From positions 1 through 64,000 of the forward strand of contig CAIMRY010000015.1 of the NCBI GenBank assembly GCA_903843965.1: a stretch of DNA of 64,000 nucleotides, read 5' to 3'. Positions 53,844-63,146 of this stretch are shown here, in pieces. Numbering within the stretch: the first letter of the stretch is position 1; every line of letters begins with the position of its first letter. Source of the DNA: an uncultured delta proteobacterium (GTDB lineage Bacteria > Desulfobacterota > Desulfovibrionia > Desulfovibrionales > Desulfovibrionaceae). The position numbers and the translations under genes are program-made. A model generated the notes under the pieces. That model was not told the origin of the DNA and did no database searches. It saw nothing but the letters and a program-made list of their open reading frames with translations.

Positions 53844-55844
53844 ATGGCCAGCCTCACCGCAAAATACAGGCCCCGCCGCTTCGCCGAAGTGGCCGGGCAG
53901 GACGCGGTCAAGGCCATCCTCTCGCGCGCCTCGGCCACGGGCAAGATCGCCCCGGCCTACATGTTCAGCGGCACGCGCGGCGTGGGCAAGACCACCATCG
54001 CCCGCATTTTCGCCAAGGCGCTGAACTGCGAGCAGGCCCCGACGGCCGAGCCGTGCAACGTCTGCCCCATGTGCCGCCAGGCCACGGCGGGCACGGCTGT
54101 GGACATCATCGAGATCGACGCGGCCAGCCACGGCGGCGTGAACGACGTGCGCGCGCTGAAAGAGGACGTGGGCTACGCCCCGCTGGAGGGCCGCTTCAAG
54201 GTCTTCATCATCGACGAGGCGCACATGCTCTCCACCGCCGCATTTAATGCTCTCCTGAAAACGTTGGAAGAGCCGCCCGCCCGCGTGACCTTCATCCTGG
54301 CCAGCACCGAGGCCCACAAGTTTCCGGCCACCATCCTTTCCCGCTGCCAGCACTACGTGTTCAAGATGCTGCCCCAGGCCGACCTGGCCGCGCATCTGGA
54401 AGGGCTCTTGTCCCGCGAAGGGCTGGAGTACGAACCTGCGGCGGTGCGCATCATCGCCCGGCGCGGCGCGGGCAGCGTGCGCGACAGCATGTCGCTTTTG
54501 GGCCAGGCTTTGGCCTACAGCTCGGGCAAGCTCTTGGAGAGCGAGGTGCGCGGCTGCCTGGGCCTGGCCGGGCAGGAGGTCTTTTTCGACCTCATGCAGG
54601 CCATCCAGGCCCGCGACCTCCCGCTTTTGTCGCGCACCCTGCGCCTGGTGCTGGACCAGGGCCTGGACCTGGGCTTCTTCCTGCGCGAGCTGTCCTCCTG
54701 CTGGCGCAACATGTTTCTCCTGCGCCAGGCCGGGCAGGCCATCCTGCCGGAGCTGGGCCTGCCCGCCGAGGAGGCCGCCCTGTGGCTGGACTGGGCCCAG
54801 CGCTTTACGCCCGCACACATCCACGCCTGCTGGCAGATGACGCTGGACGGCCAGCAGCGCGTCATCAAGAGCCTGGAGCCCGCGCAGTCGCTGGAGCTGC
54901 TTTTGCTGAACCTGGCCTGCCTGCCGGATCTGATTCCGCTGGCGGCCTTGGGCGGGCAGCGACCTGCGTCGCCTTCCGGTTCGGGCGGCTCGGGCGGGTC
55001 GCCGCAGTCCGCACCGTCCAGGCCTGCGCCCGCTGGTCCGGCGACGCCTCCGCCGACGTTCACGACAACGCCGCCGTCAACGTCTTCGTCAACGCCAACG
55101 ACAACGTCGTCGCCAACGCCTCCGTCAACGTCGCCGTCCACGCAGGCGTCCACGTCGACGACAGCTTCCCAGGCCCCGGCCCAGGCCGCTGCGCAAGCCG
55201 CCCCGTCCACGGCCTTGTCCACGCTGTCGCCGACGTTCACGACAACGCTGTCGTCCACGCCAGCGGCAACGCCGACGGCAACGCCTTTGGCCACGAGTTT
55301 TTCCGCGCCGCCCTCGCCGTCCGCGCCCCCGCCCTGGGCCCAGGGGACTGCGGCCGAGCGGGCGTCCGTCCCTGCCGCGTCGGCCGCGTCCGGTCTGGTG
55401 GGCGAGGCCGTGTCGTCGTACGCGTCGGCAGCCGGGACATCAGCCGGGACGCCCGCCGAGACGTCAGGAACGCCCGGCAGCGCGGAAGCGCCCACCTGGG
55501 AGGGCTTCCAGGCCTTTGTCACCGCCAAGAACGGCAGCGGCATCATCACCGGCCTGGCCCAGGCCCAGGGCGAGTGGAGCGCCGGGGTGCTGACGCTCGG
55601 CTGTCACAACGGCACCCACTGCAACATGCTTTCCCAGGGCGACAACCACGCCCGCTTGCGGCGGCTCGTGCTGGAGTACTTCGGCCCGGAGGCGGCGCTG
55701 GAGTTCAGCTTCGAGGAGCGCGGACCCCAGCGCAGCTCCACTGAGGTGGACCGCGAGATCCAGGCCAATCCGGCGGTGCAGCGCGTGCGCGAAACCTTCG
55801 AGGTCAAGGGCCCGGGGCAGGTCACCCTGCGGGACCAGCGCTAG
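53844..55844 (+). CDS. dnaX: DNA polymerase III tau/gamma subunit with very long Ser/Thr/Pro linker
   Basis: A 666-residue clamp-loader ATPase: start SLTAKYRPRRFAEVAGQD, Walker A GTRGVGKTT, zinc cysteines (CNVCPMC), DEAH box IIDEAHMLS and SRC box ILSRCQHY. Domain III ends near residue 365. Residues ~370-548 are a Ser/Thr/Pro/Ala-rich linker from repetitive ACG/TCG/CCG codons, followed by a folded C-terminal part (TWEGFQAFVTAKNG...) that presumably binds DnaE. I see no clear A-rich slippage site for a gamma product. It begins a dnaX-ebfC-recR group. Confidence 0.94.
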   Translation: MASLTAKYRPRRFAEVAGQDAVKAILSRASATGKIAPAYMFSGTRGVGKTTIARIFAKALNCEQAPTAEPCNVCPMCRQATAGTAVDIIEIDAASHGGVNDVRALKEDVGYAPLEGRFKVFIIDEAHMLSTAAFNALLKTLEEPPARVTFILASTEAHKFPATILSRCQHYVFKMLPQADLAAHLEGLLSREGLEYEPAAVRIIARRGAGSVRDSMSLLGQALAYSSGKLLESEVRGCLGLAGQEVFFDLMQAIQARDLPLLSRTLRLVLDQGLDLGFFLRELSSCWRNMFLLRQAGQAILPELGLPAEEAALWLDWAQRFTPAHIHACWQMTLDGQQRVIKSLEPAQSLELLLLNLACLPDLIPLAALGGQRPASPSGSGGSGGSPQSAPSRPAPAGPATPPPTFTTTPPSTSSSTPTTTSSPTPPSTSPSTQASTSTTASQAPAQAAAQAAPSTALSTLSPTFTTTLSSTPAATPTATPLATSFSAPPSPSAPPPWAQGTAAERASVPAASAASGLVGEAVSSYASAAGTSAGTPAETSGTPGSAEAPTWEGFQAFVTAKNGSGIITGLAQAQGEWSAGVLTLGCHNGTHCNMLSQGDNHARLRRLVLEYFGPEAALEFSFEERGPQRSSTEVDREIQANPAVQRVRETFEVKGPGQVTLRDQR

Positions 55845-55870
55845 GCGAATTTTCGGCGCGCGCGACACTG

Positions 55871-55912
55871 TGCATGACAATCCGTGCATGACAATGCGTG
55901 CACAACAATGCG
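55871..55912. repeat. 14-bp tandem repeat, 3 copies, between dnaX and ebfC
   Basis: TGCATGACAATCCG, TGCATGACAATGCG and TGCACAACAATGCG in direct tandem, 27 nt after the dnaX stop. Confidence 0.88.
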
Positions 55913-56078
55913 CGCCACGACAAATCGGATCGACCGGAGCACACCCCCGGACGTGGAATGCGGAAGACACTGCGCTAGGCGTTTGGAAAACAGGGACACG
56001 GGGCTCGCTTCTTTTTCGATGTGTCGACAAGCCGACATCTGCTTTAAAAAAAACAAATAATAGAAGGTGGTTGTAGCT

Positions 56079-56390
56079 ATGCGTGGAATGCAGGACATGT
56101 TGCGCCAGGCCCAGCTGATGCAGAAGAAGATGGCCAACATCCAGGAAGAACTCAAGACCCGCGAGGTCGAGGCCAGCAGCGGCGGCGGCATGGTTTTGGT
56201 GCGCGCCACCGGCGGCCAGGAGATCGTCTCGGTGACCATCGACAAGAGCGTGGTCGAGGCCGGGGACGTGGAGATGCTCCAGGACTTGGTGCTGGCCGCG
56301 GTGCGCGACGCGCTGAAGAAGGCCAAGCTCATGAATGAGGAAGAGATGAGCAAGATCACCGGGGGCATGAAAATTCCCGGCATGTTCTAG
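56079..56390 (+). CDS. ebfC: YbaB/EbfC nucleoid-associated protein
   Basis: A 103-residue DNA-binding protein: RGMQDMLRQAQLMQKKMANIQEEL, GGGMVLVRATGGQEIVSVTID and KITGGMKIPGMF are typical of the family. It binds DNA as a dimer and is regularly found between dnaX and recR, as here. The ATG at 56079 has AGAAGGTGG 9 nt upstream. The recR start follows after 2 nt. Confidence 0.95.
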   Translation: MRGMQDMLRQAQLMQKKMANIQEELKTREVEASSGGGMVLVRATGGQEIVSVTIDKSVVEAGDVEMLQDLVLAAVRDALKKAKLMNEEEMSKITGGMKIPGMF

Positions 56391-56392
56391 GC

Positions 56393-57019
56393 ATGTCCTC
56401 TTCCCGCACGTCGGGCGACAGACTGCCCGGTCCCCTGCGCGAGGTGGCCGAGCACCTCTCGCGCCTGCCCGGCCTGGGCCCCAAGAGCGCCCTGCGCGCG
56501 GCCCTGGCCCTGCTCAAGATGCCGCGCGAGCAGGCCGCCGCCGTGGGCCAGTCCGTTTTGACCCTGCGCGAGCGTCTGTGCCTGTGCCGCACCTGCGCCA
56601 GCCTGGCCGAGGCCGACCCCTGCCCCATCTGCGCCGACGCCTCGCGCAATCGCGAGCAGCTCTGCCTCGTGGCCGAGTGGGACTCGCTCCTGGCCCTGGA
56701 GGAGATGAGCCTGTTCCGGGGCACATACCTGGTGCTGGGCGGGCTGCTCTCGCCGCTGGACGGCGTGGGCCCGTCCGGGCTGGAGTTCGACCTGTTGCGC
56801 CGCCGCCTGGCCTCGGGCGAGGTGCGCGAGCTGATCCTGGCGCTCGGCGCCACGCTGGACGCCGAGAACACCGCCTCGTACGTCAAGAACATCGTGGCCC
56901 AGGGCTTCCCGGACATCAGCGTGTCGCGCCTGGCCCAGGGCATTCCCATGGGCGCGGAGGTCAAGTACATGGACCGCGAGACCCTGCGGCAGTCCCTGCT
57001 GCACCGCCAAGCCGTGTAG
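56393..57019 (+). CDS. recR: RecR, recombination mediator
   Basis: A 208-residue protein of the RecFOR pathway: HhH region LSRLPGLGPKSALRAAL, zinc finger CLCRTC...CPIC, and Toprim domain LCLVAEWDSLLALEEM and GTYLVLGGLLSPLDGVGP. It loads RecA on gapped DNA. The standard order dnaX-ebfC-recR confirms it. Confidence 0.96.
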   Translation: MSSSRTSGDRLPGPLREVAEHLSRLPGLGPKSALRAALALLKMPREQAAAVGQSVLTLRERLCLCRTCASLAEADPCPICADASRNREQLCLVAEWDSLLALEEMSLFRGTYLVLGGLLSPLDGVGPSGLEFDLLRRRLASGEVRELILALGATLDAENTASYVKNIVAQGFPDISVSRLAQGIPMGAEVKYMDRETLRQSLLHRQAV

Positions 57020-57250
57020 GCAGTCCGTGTAGGGCGGGCGGCAGGGCGCAGGTCAGCAGGGCCAGTCACGAAAAGCGGCCAGCCCTGGACGCCATCCTGG
57101 CGCTTGCCGTGTCGCTTCTGGTCCAGGTCCGCAGAGCACGAGCACCCTCCCTGGCCCCAGGCGGCTTCGCTCCTGGCCGGGGAACACCTTCCAACTTTTG
57201 GAGCCAGGCCCCACGGCTTGCCAATCAGTCCACCCCGGCCAAGGAGCCCC

Positions 57251-59437
57251 ATGCCCGCCACCATCACCGCAGAAGTCCACGCCGTGGTCTACCACAACCC
57301 GGACAACGGCTATGCCGTGGTGCGCGTGCGCGCCAAGGACGAACCCGGCATGTTGACGGTTGTCGGCTGCCTGGGCCAGCTCCAGCCCGGCGAGTACCTG
57401 GAGATCACCGGGGAGTGGAAAAACCACCCCAAGTTCGGCCGGCAGATGGAGGCGACGAGCTTCAAGCAAACCTACCCGGCCACGGAGCACGGCGTGGTGC
57501 GCTTCCTCAAGTCCTCGCTCAAGGGCGTGGGCGAGAAGACGGCCAAGGACCTGGTGGAGCGCTTTGGCGTGGCCGTGCTGGACCTGCTGGACAACGACCC
57601 GGACAAGCTGCTGGGCCACGGCATCAGCCGCAAGAAGCTGGCGGGCATGCTCGAATCCTGGCAGGGCCAGCGCGAGGTCAAGAGCCTGATTGTCTTCCTG
57701 CACAGCAGCGGCGTGCCGCCCACCTATGCCTCGCGCATCTTCAAAATCTACGGCGCGCAGAGCGAGGCCAAGCTGCGCGAGAACCCCTACGAGCTGGCCT
57801 ACCTGATCCGGGGCATCGGCTTCCGCACGGCGGACGCCATGGCGCTCAAGCTCGGCTTTGCCGAGGACTCGCCCCAGCGCATCGAGGCGGCCATCGCCTA
57901 CATCCTGGTGAGCCAGGGGGAGCGCGGCGGGCACATGTTCTGCCCCAAGGACAAGCTGCTCGCCGAGGCCGCCAAGCTCGTCGACGTGCACGACCCGGAA
58001 CTCCTGGAGGAGGGCCTGGCCACCCTGGAGGGCAAGAAGCGCGTCCACATCGAGGACCTGCCGGAGCAGGGCGTGGTCCAGGCCGTGTTCCTCATGACCT
58101 CCTACCGGGCCGAGCGCGAGATCAGCCAGCGGCTGTTCGGGCTGGTGAACCACCCCGCGCCCGTGTCCGAGGCCAAGGTCCGCCAGACCCTGCCGGTCAT
58201 CGAGGGCAACCTCGGCTTCACGCTCTCCGACGAGCAGCGCGCCGCCGTGCTCCAGGCCTGCGTGCACAAGGTCTTCATCATCACCGGCGGGCCGGGCACG
58301 GGCAAGACCACCATCACCAGGGCCATCGTGGCCGCGCTGAGCGAGCTCAAACTCACGGTGCGCCTGGCCGCGCCCACGGGCCGTGCGGCCAAGCGCCTGT
58401 CCGAGGCCACGGGCGAGCCCGCCCAGACTCTGCACCGCCTGCTCATGTACTCCCCGGAGCACGGCTTCTACTACTGCGAGGACCAGAAGCTGGCCGCCGA
58501 GGTGCTGCTGGTGGACGAGGTGTCCATGCTCGACGCCCAGCTCTTCCTGGCCGTGCTGCGGGCCCTGCCCGTCACCTGCAGGCTGATCCTGGTGGGCGAC
58601 GTGAACCAGCTGCCGAGCGTGGGCGCGGGCAATGTTCTGTCCGACCTCATCGGCAGCGGCGAGGTGCCCAAGGCCGTGCTCACGCACATCTTCCGCCAGG
58701 CCCAGGAAAGCTCCATCGTCATCAACGCCCACCGCTTCAACGCCGGGCAGGCCCCCATCCCCAGCCCCAAGCAGCCGCCCGAGGCCGACTTCTTCTGGAT
58801 GCCCCAGGACGACCCGGCCAGGGTCCAGGAGCGCATCCTGGAGATGGTCTGCCAGCGCATCCCGGAGCGCTACGGCCTGGACCCCCTGCGCGACATCCAG
58901 GTGCTGACGCCCATGCACAAGGGCGACGTGGGCACCGGCACCCTGAACAGCCTTTTGCAGGAGCGCCTGAACCCCAAGCGCGGGCCAGAGCTCAAGCGCG
59001 GCTTCGCGACCTTCCGGAAAGGTGATCGCGTGCTCCAGCTGAGGAACAACTACGACAAGGAGGTGTTCAACGGCGACCTGGGCTGGGTGGCCGAGGTGGA
59101 CGTGGATGAGGGCGCGCTGGCCGTTGATTTCGACGGCCACCTGGTGGCCTTTGACTCCACCGAGCTGGATGAGCTGACCCTGGCCTACGCGGTCAGCGTG
59201 CACAAGTCCCAGGGCTGCGAGTACCCGGCCATCGTGGTGCCTGTGGTGACGCAGCACTACCTGCTTTTGCAGCGCAACCTGCTGTACACGGCGCTGACCC
59301 GCGCGCGCAGACTGGCGGTGTTCATCGGCAGCGAAAAGGCCCTGGCCATGGGCCTGAACAACGTCACCTCGGGCAGTCGGCTCACGCACCTCAAGCACCG
59401 CATCCGCACGGTCTTCGGCGGGAACATCTTCGGCTAG
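57251..59437 (+). CDS. recD2: RecD2-type helicase
   Basis: A 728-residue superfamily 1B helicase of the RecD2/TraA-like group, acting without RecBC: an N-terminal OB-like part (AEVHAVVYHNPDNGYAVVRV), helix-hairpin-helix region (LKGVGEKTAKDLVERFG), Walker A GGPGTGKTT, LLVDEVSMLDAQL, GDVNQLPSVGAGNVL, and the C-terminal SVHKSQGCEYPAIV. The ATG at 57251 has AAGGAG upstream and gives the family start. It unwinds DNA 5'-3' in repair. About 230 bp separate it from recR. Confidence 0.94.
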   Translation: MPATITAEVHAVVYHNPDNGYAVVRVRAKDEPGMLTVVGCLGQLQPGEYLEITGEWKNHPKFGRQMEATSFKQTYPATEHGVVRFLKSSLKGVGEKTAKDLVERFGVAVLDLLDNDPDKLLGHGISRKKLAGMLESWQGQREVKSLIVFLHSSGVPPTYASRIFKIYGAQSEAKLRENPYELAYLIRGIGFRTADAMALKLGFAEDSPQRIEAAIAYILVSQGERGGHMFCPKDKLLAEAAKLVDVHDPELLEEGLATLEGKKRVHIEDLPEQGVVQAVFLMTSYRAEREISQRLFGLVNHPAPVSEAKVRQTLPVIEGNLGFTLSDEQRAAVLQACVHKVFIITGGPGTGKTTITRAIVAALSELKLTVRLAAPTGRAAKRLSEATGEPAQTLHRLLMYSPEHGFYYCEDQKLAAEVLLVDEVSMLDAQLFLAVLRALPVTCRLILVGDVNQLPSVGAGNVLSDLIGSGEVPKAVLTHIFRQAQESSIVINAHRFNAGQAPIPSPKQPPEADFFWMPQDDPARVQERILEMVCQRIPERYGLDPLRDIQVLTPMHKGDVGTGTLNSLLQERLNPKRGPELKRGFATFRKGDRVLQLRNNYDKEVFNGDLGWVAEVDVDEGALAVDFDGHLVAFDSTELDELTLAYAVSVHKSQGCEYPAIVVPVVTQHYLLLQRNLLYTALTRARRLAVFIGSEKALAMGLNNVTSGSRLTHLKHRIRTVFGGNIFG

Positions 59438-59658
59438 GGCCGCGTTCCAGCCGCTTGCGCAGAAACTTTTGGCCGGTGTTCTCTCTGCCTGCGGCCACGC
59501 GGGCCCTGTCCGCCTGAACCGGCTGAATCCTCAGAACCGGCTGGCCGACATTTCCTGACTGCCCCGTCTTCCCTTCCTTCGCAATAATGCGTAAAGTCAG
59601 AAGATGGAGCTTTTGCCATGCACGGTTCCAACACCCGCTGTTCACAAGGAGTTCCGCC

Positions 59659-60168
59659 ATGCTGAGCAAGAAGATGGAAAAGGCCTTCAATGACCAGATC
59701 AAGTGGGAGTACTACTCCGCGTATCTGTACCTGTCCCTGTTGTCCTACTTCCAGAGCCTGGGCCTGCCCGGCTTCGCCAACTGGATGGGCGTGCAGTTCC
59801 AGGAGGAGCAGTTCCACGCCCGCAAGATGTTCGACTACGTGCTGGAGAAGGGCGGCAAGATCCAGCTGCAGGCCATTGACGCCCCGCCAAACAACTGGAA
59901 GTCGCCGCTGGCCGCCTTTGAGTTCGCCTTGAACCACGAATACGTCGTCACCAGGCGCATCAACGACCTGGTGGACCTGGCCCAGAAGGAGCGCGACCAC
60001 GCCTCGGCCATCTTCCTACAGTGGTTCGTCACCGAGCAGGTGGAGGAGGAGTCCAACTTCGGCGACACCGTGAACAAGCTGAAGCTGGTGGGCGACGGCG
60101 GCGGGCTGTTCATGCTCGACCGCGAGCTGGCCGCCCGGGTGTTCATCCCCCCGGTCGCTGCGGCCTAG
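59659..60168 (+). CDS. ftn: Ferritin, non-haem
   Basis: A 169-residue ferritin: the four-helix pattern with ferroxidase residues in EYYSAYLYLSL (first Glu), EEQFHARKM (Glu and His) and WFVTEQVEEE (Gln, Glu). It stores iron and removes peroxide or oxygen in anaerobes. The ATG at 59659 follows AAGGAG. It is an independent gene between recD2 and the kor operon. No clear Fur box was seen. Confidence 0.94.
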   Translation: MLSKKMEKAFNDQIKWEYYSAYLYLSLLSYFQSLGLPGFANWMGVQFQEEQFHARKMFDYVLEKGGKIQLQAIDAPPNNWKSPLAAFEFALNHEYVVTRRINDLVDLAQKERDHASAIFLQWFVTEQVEEESNFGDTVNKLKLVGDGGGLFMLDRELAARVFIPPVAAA

Positions 60169-60257
60169 GGGCAGGGGCCGCAATCGCAGCCGGCAGCAGG
60201 CAGGGGCCGCGCCGCGGCTCCCCGCATTCACTTTGTCCCTCTAACCTGGAGGGTTCC

Positions 60258-61970
60258 ATGCCGGACACAAGCATTGTCATTCTCGTCGGCGGCGAGGCCG
60301 GGCAGGGCCTGGTCACCGTGGGCCAGCTCATGGCCAAGGCCCTGGTGCGCGCGGGCTACGAGGTCGTGGTCTGCCAGGACTACCAGTCGCGCATCCGCGG
60401 CGGGCACAACACCTTCGCCATCCGCACCGGGGTCGACCCGGTCTACCGCCCCAGCGAAAAGGTCGACATCCTGGTGGCGCTGGACGCCGAGACCGTGGCC
60501 CTGCACAGGCGCCAGCTCACGCCGGGCGGCATCGTCCTGGCGGACGAGGCCTTTGACCTGGGCGCGAGCGCCGCAGGCCTGAACTGCCTGCGCATTCCGG
60601 CGAAGAAGCTGGCCCCCAAGGCCGCGCACCAGAATGTGCTGTTCCTCGGCGTGCTGGGCTCGGCCCTGTGCAAGGACATCGGCCTGCTGGAGGAGCTGCT
60701 GCGCCAGACCTTCGCCAAAAAGGGCGCGGAAATCATCGACCAGAACCTGGCCGTGCTGCGCGTTGCCTACGACTGGACGGCCGCCCAGCAGTACAGCTTT
60801 GCCTGCATGCCGCCCGCGCCGGAAAGTCCGGTCCGGCAGTTGATGCTCACCGGCAACGAGGCCATCGCCCTGGGCGCGCTGGCCGCAGGCTGCAATTTCT
60901 GCTCGTTCTACCCCATGACGCCCGGCTCCTCCGTGGCCCTGACCCTGGCGGCCAAGGCCAAGACCATGGGCACCGTGGTGGAGCAGGCCGAGGACGAGAT
61001 CGCAGCGGCCAACATGGCCGTGGGCGCGGCCTGCGCCGGCGGGCGCTGCATCGTGCCCACCTCGGGCGGGGGCTTTGCGCTGATGGTCGAGGCCGTGAGC
61101 CTGGCCGGAATGTTGGAGACGCCGGTGGTCTTCGTGGTGGCCATGCGCCCCGGACCGGCCACGGGCCTGCCCACGCGCACCGAGCAGGGCGACCTGAACC
61201 TGGTGCTCTATGCCGGGCACGGGGAGTTTCCACGGGCCGTGTTCACGCCGGGCAGCGTGGAGCAGTGCTTCAGCCTTGCGCACCGCGCCTTTGAGATGGC
61301 CGAGACGCACCAGTCCCCGGTGTTCCTGCTCACGGACCAGTACCTGGCCGACTCCTTCCAGAACGTTGCGCCCTTTGACCTGTCCGCGCTGCCGGAGCTC
61401 CCGGCCCCGTTGCTGGAGCCGGAGGACCCGGCCTCGTACAAGCGCTTCGCCCTGACCGAGGACGGGGTCTCGCCGCGCGCCATTCCGGGCTTCAGCACGG
61501 CGCTGGTTGTTTCCGACAGCGACGAGCACACCGAGGACGGCAAGCTCACCGAGGACCTGGGCGTGCGCGTGCAGATGGTGGCCAAGCGCCTGGGCAAGGG
61601 CGCGGGTCTGGCCGAGGACGCCCTCGCGCCCGACTATACCGGACCGGAGGGAGCGGACGTGGACGTGCTGCTGGTCTGCTGGGGCTCCACCCTGGGGGCC
61701 GCCCTGGAGGCCAGGGAGCGGCTGGAGGAGGCGGGCAGAAGCGCCGCTGTGCTGCACTTCGCCCAGGTCTGGCCCTTGAACGAGGACCAGTTCCTGCCGC
61801 TGCTGGAAAAAGCCAGGCGCGCCGTGTGCGTGGAGGGCAACGCCACCGGGCAGTTGGCCAGGCTCATCCGCCAGGAGACCGGGTTCCGGTTCAAGGACCT
61901 GGTGCTGCGTTTCGACGGTCTGCCCATCACTGCCGCCACCATCCTGCGCGGCCTGGAAAGCATCCTCTAG
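60258..61970 (+). CDS. korA: 2-oxoacid:ferredoxin oxidoreductase, fused gamma-alpha subunit
   Basis: A 570-residue fusion: gamma domain first (about 1-185; VGGEAGQGLVTVGQLMAKAL, SRIRGGHNTFAIR), then the alpha (pyrimidine-binding) domain from ~200 (GNEAIALGALAAGCNFCSFYPMTPGSS, EQAEDEIAAANMAVGA, PTSGGGFALM). With KorB it oxidises a 2-oxoacid, most likely 2-oxoglutarate, with CoA and ferredoxin, feeding an incomplete reductive or oxidative TCA branch. GGAGGG precedes the ATG at 60258. The beta gene follows after 17 nt. Substrate choice is inferred from the two-gene fused layout. Confidence 0.93.
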   Translation: MPDTSIVILVGGEAGQGLVTVGQLMAKALVRAGYEVVVCQDYQSRIRGGHNTFAIRTGVDPVYRPSEKVDILVALDAETVALHRRQLTPGGIVLADEAFDLGASAAGLNCLRIPAKKLAPKAAHQNVLFLGVLGSALCKDIGLLEELLRQTFAKKGAEIIDQNLAVLRVAYDWTAAQQYSFACMPPAPESPVRQLMLTGNEAIALGALAAGCNFCSFYPMTPGSSVALTLAAKAKTMGTVVEQAEDEIAAANMAVGAACAGGRCIVPTSGGGFALMVEAVSLAGMLETPVVFVVAMRPGPATGLPTRTEQGDLNLVLYAGHGEFPRAVFTPGSVEQCFSLAHRAFEMAETHQSPVFLLTDQYLADSFQNVAPFDLSALPELPAPLLEPEDPASYKRFALTEDGVSPRAIPGFSTALVVSDSDEHTEDGKLTEDLGVRVQMVAKRLGKGAGLAEDALAPDYTGPEGADVDVLLVCWGSTLGAALEARERLEEAGRSAAVLHFAQVWPLNEDQFLPLLEKARRAVCVEGNATGQLARLIRQETGFRFKDLVLRFDGLPITAATILRGLESIL

Positions 61971-61987
61971 CGAAAGGGGCACAACCC

Positions 61988-62839
61988 ATGGTCAGTGCTG
62001 AAGAATACGGACAGTTCGACACCGCCTGGTGTCCCGGCTGCGGCAACCACGGCCTGCTTGCCTGCATGAAGCAGGCGCTGGCGGGGCTGGATTTGTCCCC
62101 GCACCAGGTGCTCATGGTCACGGGCATCGGCCAGGCGGCCAAGGCGCCCCTGTACATGAACTGCAACATGATCACCGGGCTGCATGGCCGGGGCCTGCCC
62201 ACGGCCACCGGGGCCAAGCTGGCCAACCCGGAGCTCACGGTCATCGCCGAGAGCGGCGACGGCTGCAACTACGGCGAGGGCGGCAACCACTTCCTGGCGG
62301 CCATCCGCCGCAACGTGGACCTGACGCTCATCGCGCACGACAACGGCATCTATGGTTTGACAAAAGGCCAAGCGAGCCCGACCACGGCCAGGGGCCAGGT
62401 GACCAAGGCCCAGCCCTTTGGCCAGCCTTCGGAGCCCTTCAATCCCATGGCCGTGGCCGTGGCCATGGGCGCGGGCTTTGTGGCCCGGGGTTTCACCGGC
62501 GAGCCGGAGCACCTGGTGGGCCTGATCCAGCAGGCCGTGCGGCACAAGGGCTTTTCCCTGGTCGACGTGTTCCAGCCCTGCGTCTCCTTCAACAAGGTCA
62601 ACACCTTTGCCTGGTACAAGCAGCGCTGCCGCAAGATCGGCCCGGAGCACGACCCGCGCAACCGGGAGCAGGCCCTGGCCCTGGCCTTCGAGTTCGGGGA
62701 GCAGATCCCCATCGGCGTGCTGTACGAGAACGACCGCCCGGCCTTCGGCGCGGACCTGCCGACCCTTGCGCGCGGCCCCCTGGCCCGCCGCCAGCTGGAC
62801 ACGGCGGCCCTGCAGGACGTGCTGGCCTCGTACCTCTAG
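61988..62839 (+). CDS. korB: 2-oxoacid:ferredoxin oxidoreductase beta subunit
   Basis: A 283-residue TPP-binding subunit: CPGCGNHG (first pair of cluster cysteines), GDGCNYGEGGNHFLAAIRRN (TPP/Mg site), HDNGIYGLTKGQASPTT and VFQPCVSFNK (a further cysteine). It has no ferredoxin domain, so reduced ferredoxin is the external acceptor. Same operon as the fused subunit; a long inverted repeat lies downstream. Confidence 0.95.
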   Translation: MVSAEEYGQFDTAWCPGCGNHGLLACMKQALAGLDLSPHQVLMVTGIGQAAKAPLYMNCNMITGLHGRGLPTATGAKLANPELTVIAESGDGCNYGEGGNHFLAAIRRNVDLTLIAHDNGIYGLTKGQASPTTARGQVTKAQPFGQPSEPFNPMAVAVAMGAGFVARGFTGEPEHLVGLIQQAVRHKGFSLVDVFQPCVSFNKVNTFAWYKQRCRKIGPEHDPRNREQALALAFEFGEQIPIGVLYENDRPAFGADLPTLARGPLARRQLDTAALQDVLASYL

Positions 62840-62955
62840 CCGCCGCGTTTGCGAGGCAGAGGGAGCCGTCGGCTGGACGGGAAGCAGCTTGACGGGACTT
62901 GAGGGCGCGGCACGAGGGTGTGCTTTATACAACGTTTTCTGTCTCCAGAACGCCA

Positions 62956-63050
62956 TCTTGGCGGCAACGCAAGCCGGTTTTGGCCCAGGGCAGCACCACA
63001 CGGCGCACTCCCTGGGCTAAAACCGGCTATCACCTTGCCGGGAAACAAGA
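62956..63050. repeat. Long inverted repeat downstream of kor
   Basis: Core arms AGCCGGTTTTGGCCCAGGG (62972-62990) and CCCTGGGCTAAAACCGGCT (63010-63028) pair over 19 bp with one G-U, around a 19-nt loop. Outer short arms CGGCAA/TTGCCG and TCTTG/CAAGA continue the symmetry after internal bulges. There is no T tail, so it is not a typical intrinsic terminator; a REP- or MITE-like element is possible. It lies in a 307-bp gene-free gap (62840-63146). Confidence 0.75.
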
Positions 63051-63146
63051 GCCTATCCGTGAGAAGCAGGCGCAAGGCGGGCCGCCAGCACAAGAAAGGG
63101 GCGCGCCGGGACGTCCCATTTTTTTTGGCGCCAAGCGGCGCGGGCT

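Noticed and set aside
53844-55844. Programmed frameshift in dnaX giving a gamma product
   Set aside because: No A-rich slippery heptamer with downstream stem was visible in the linker region.
55871-55912. Replication-origin iterons
   Set aside because: Only three units, no DnaA boxes or initiator gene nearby; located in a normal operon gap.
62905-62935. Sigma54-like sequence (CGGCACGAGGGTGTGCT)
   Set aside because: The spacing between GG and GC is one base too long and no gene starts downstream on the plus strand.
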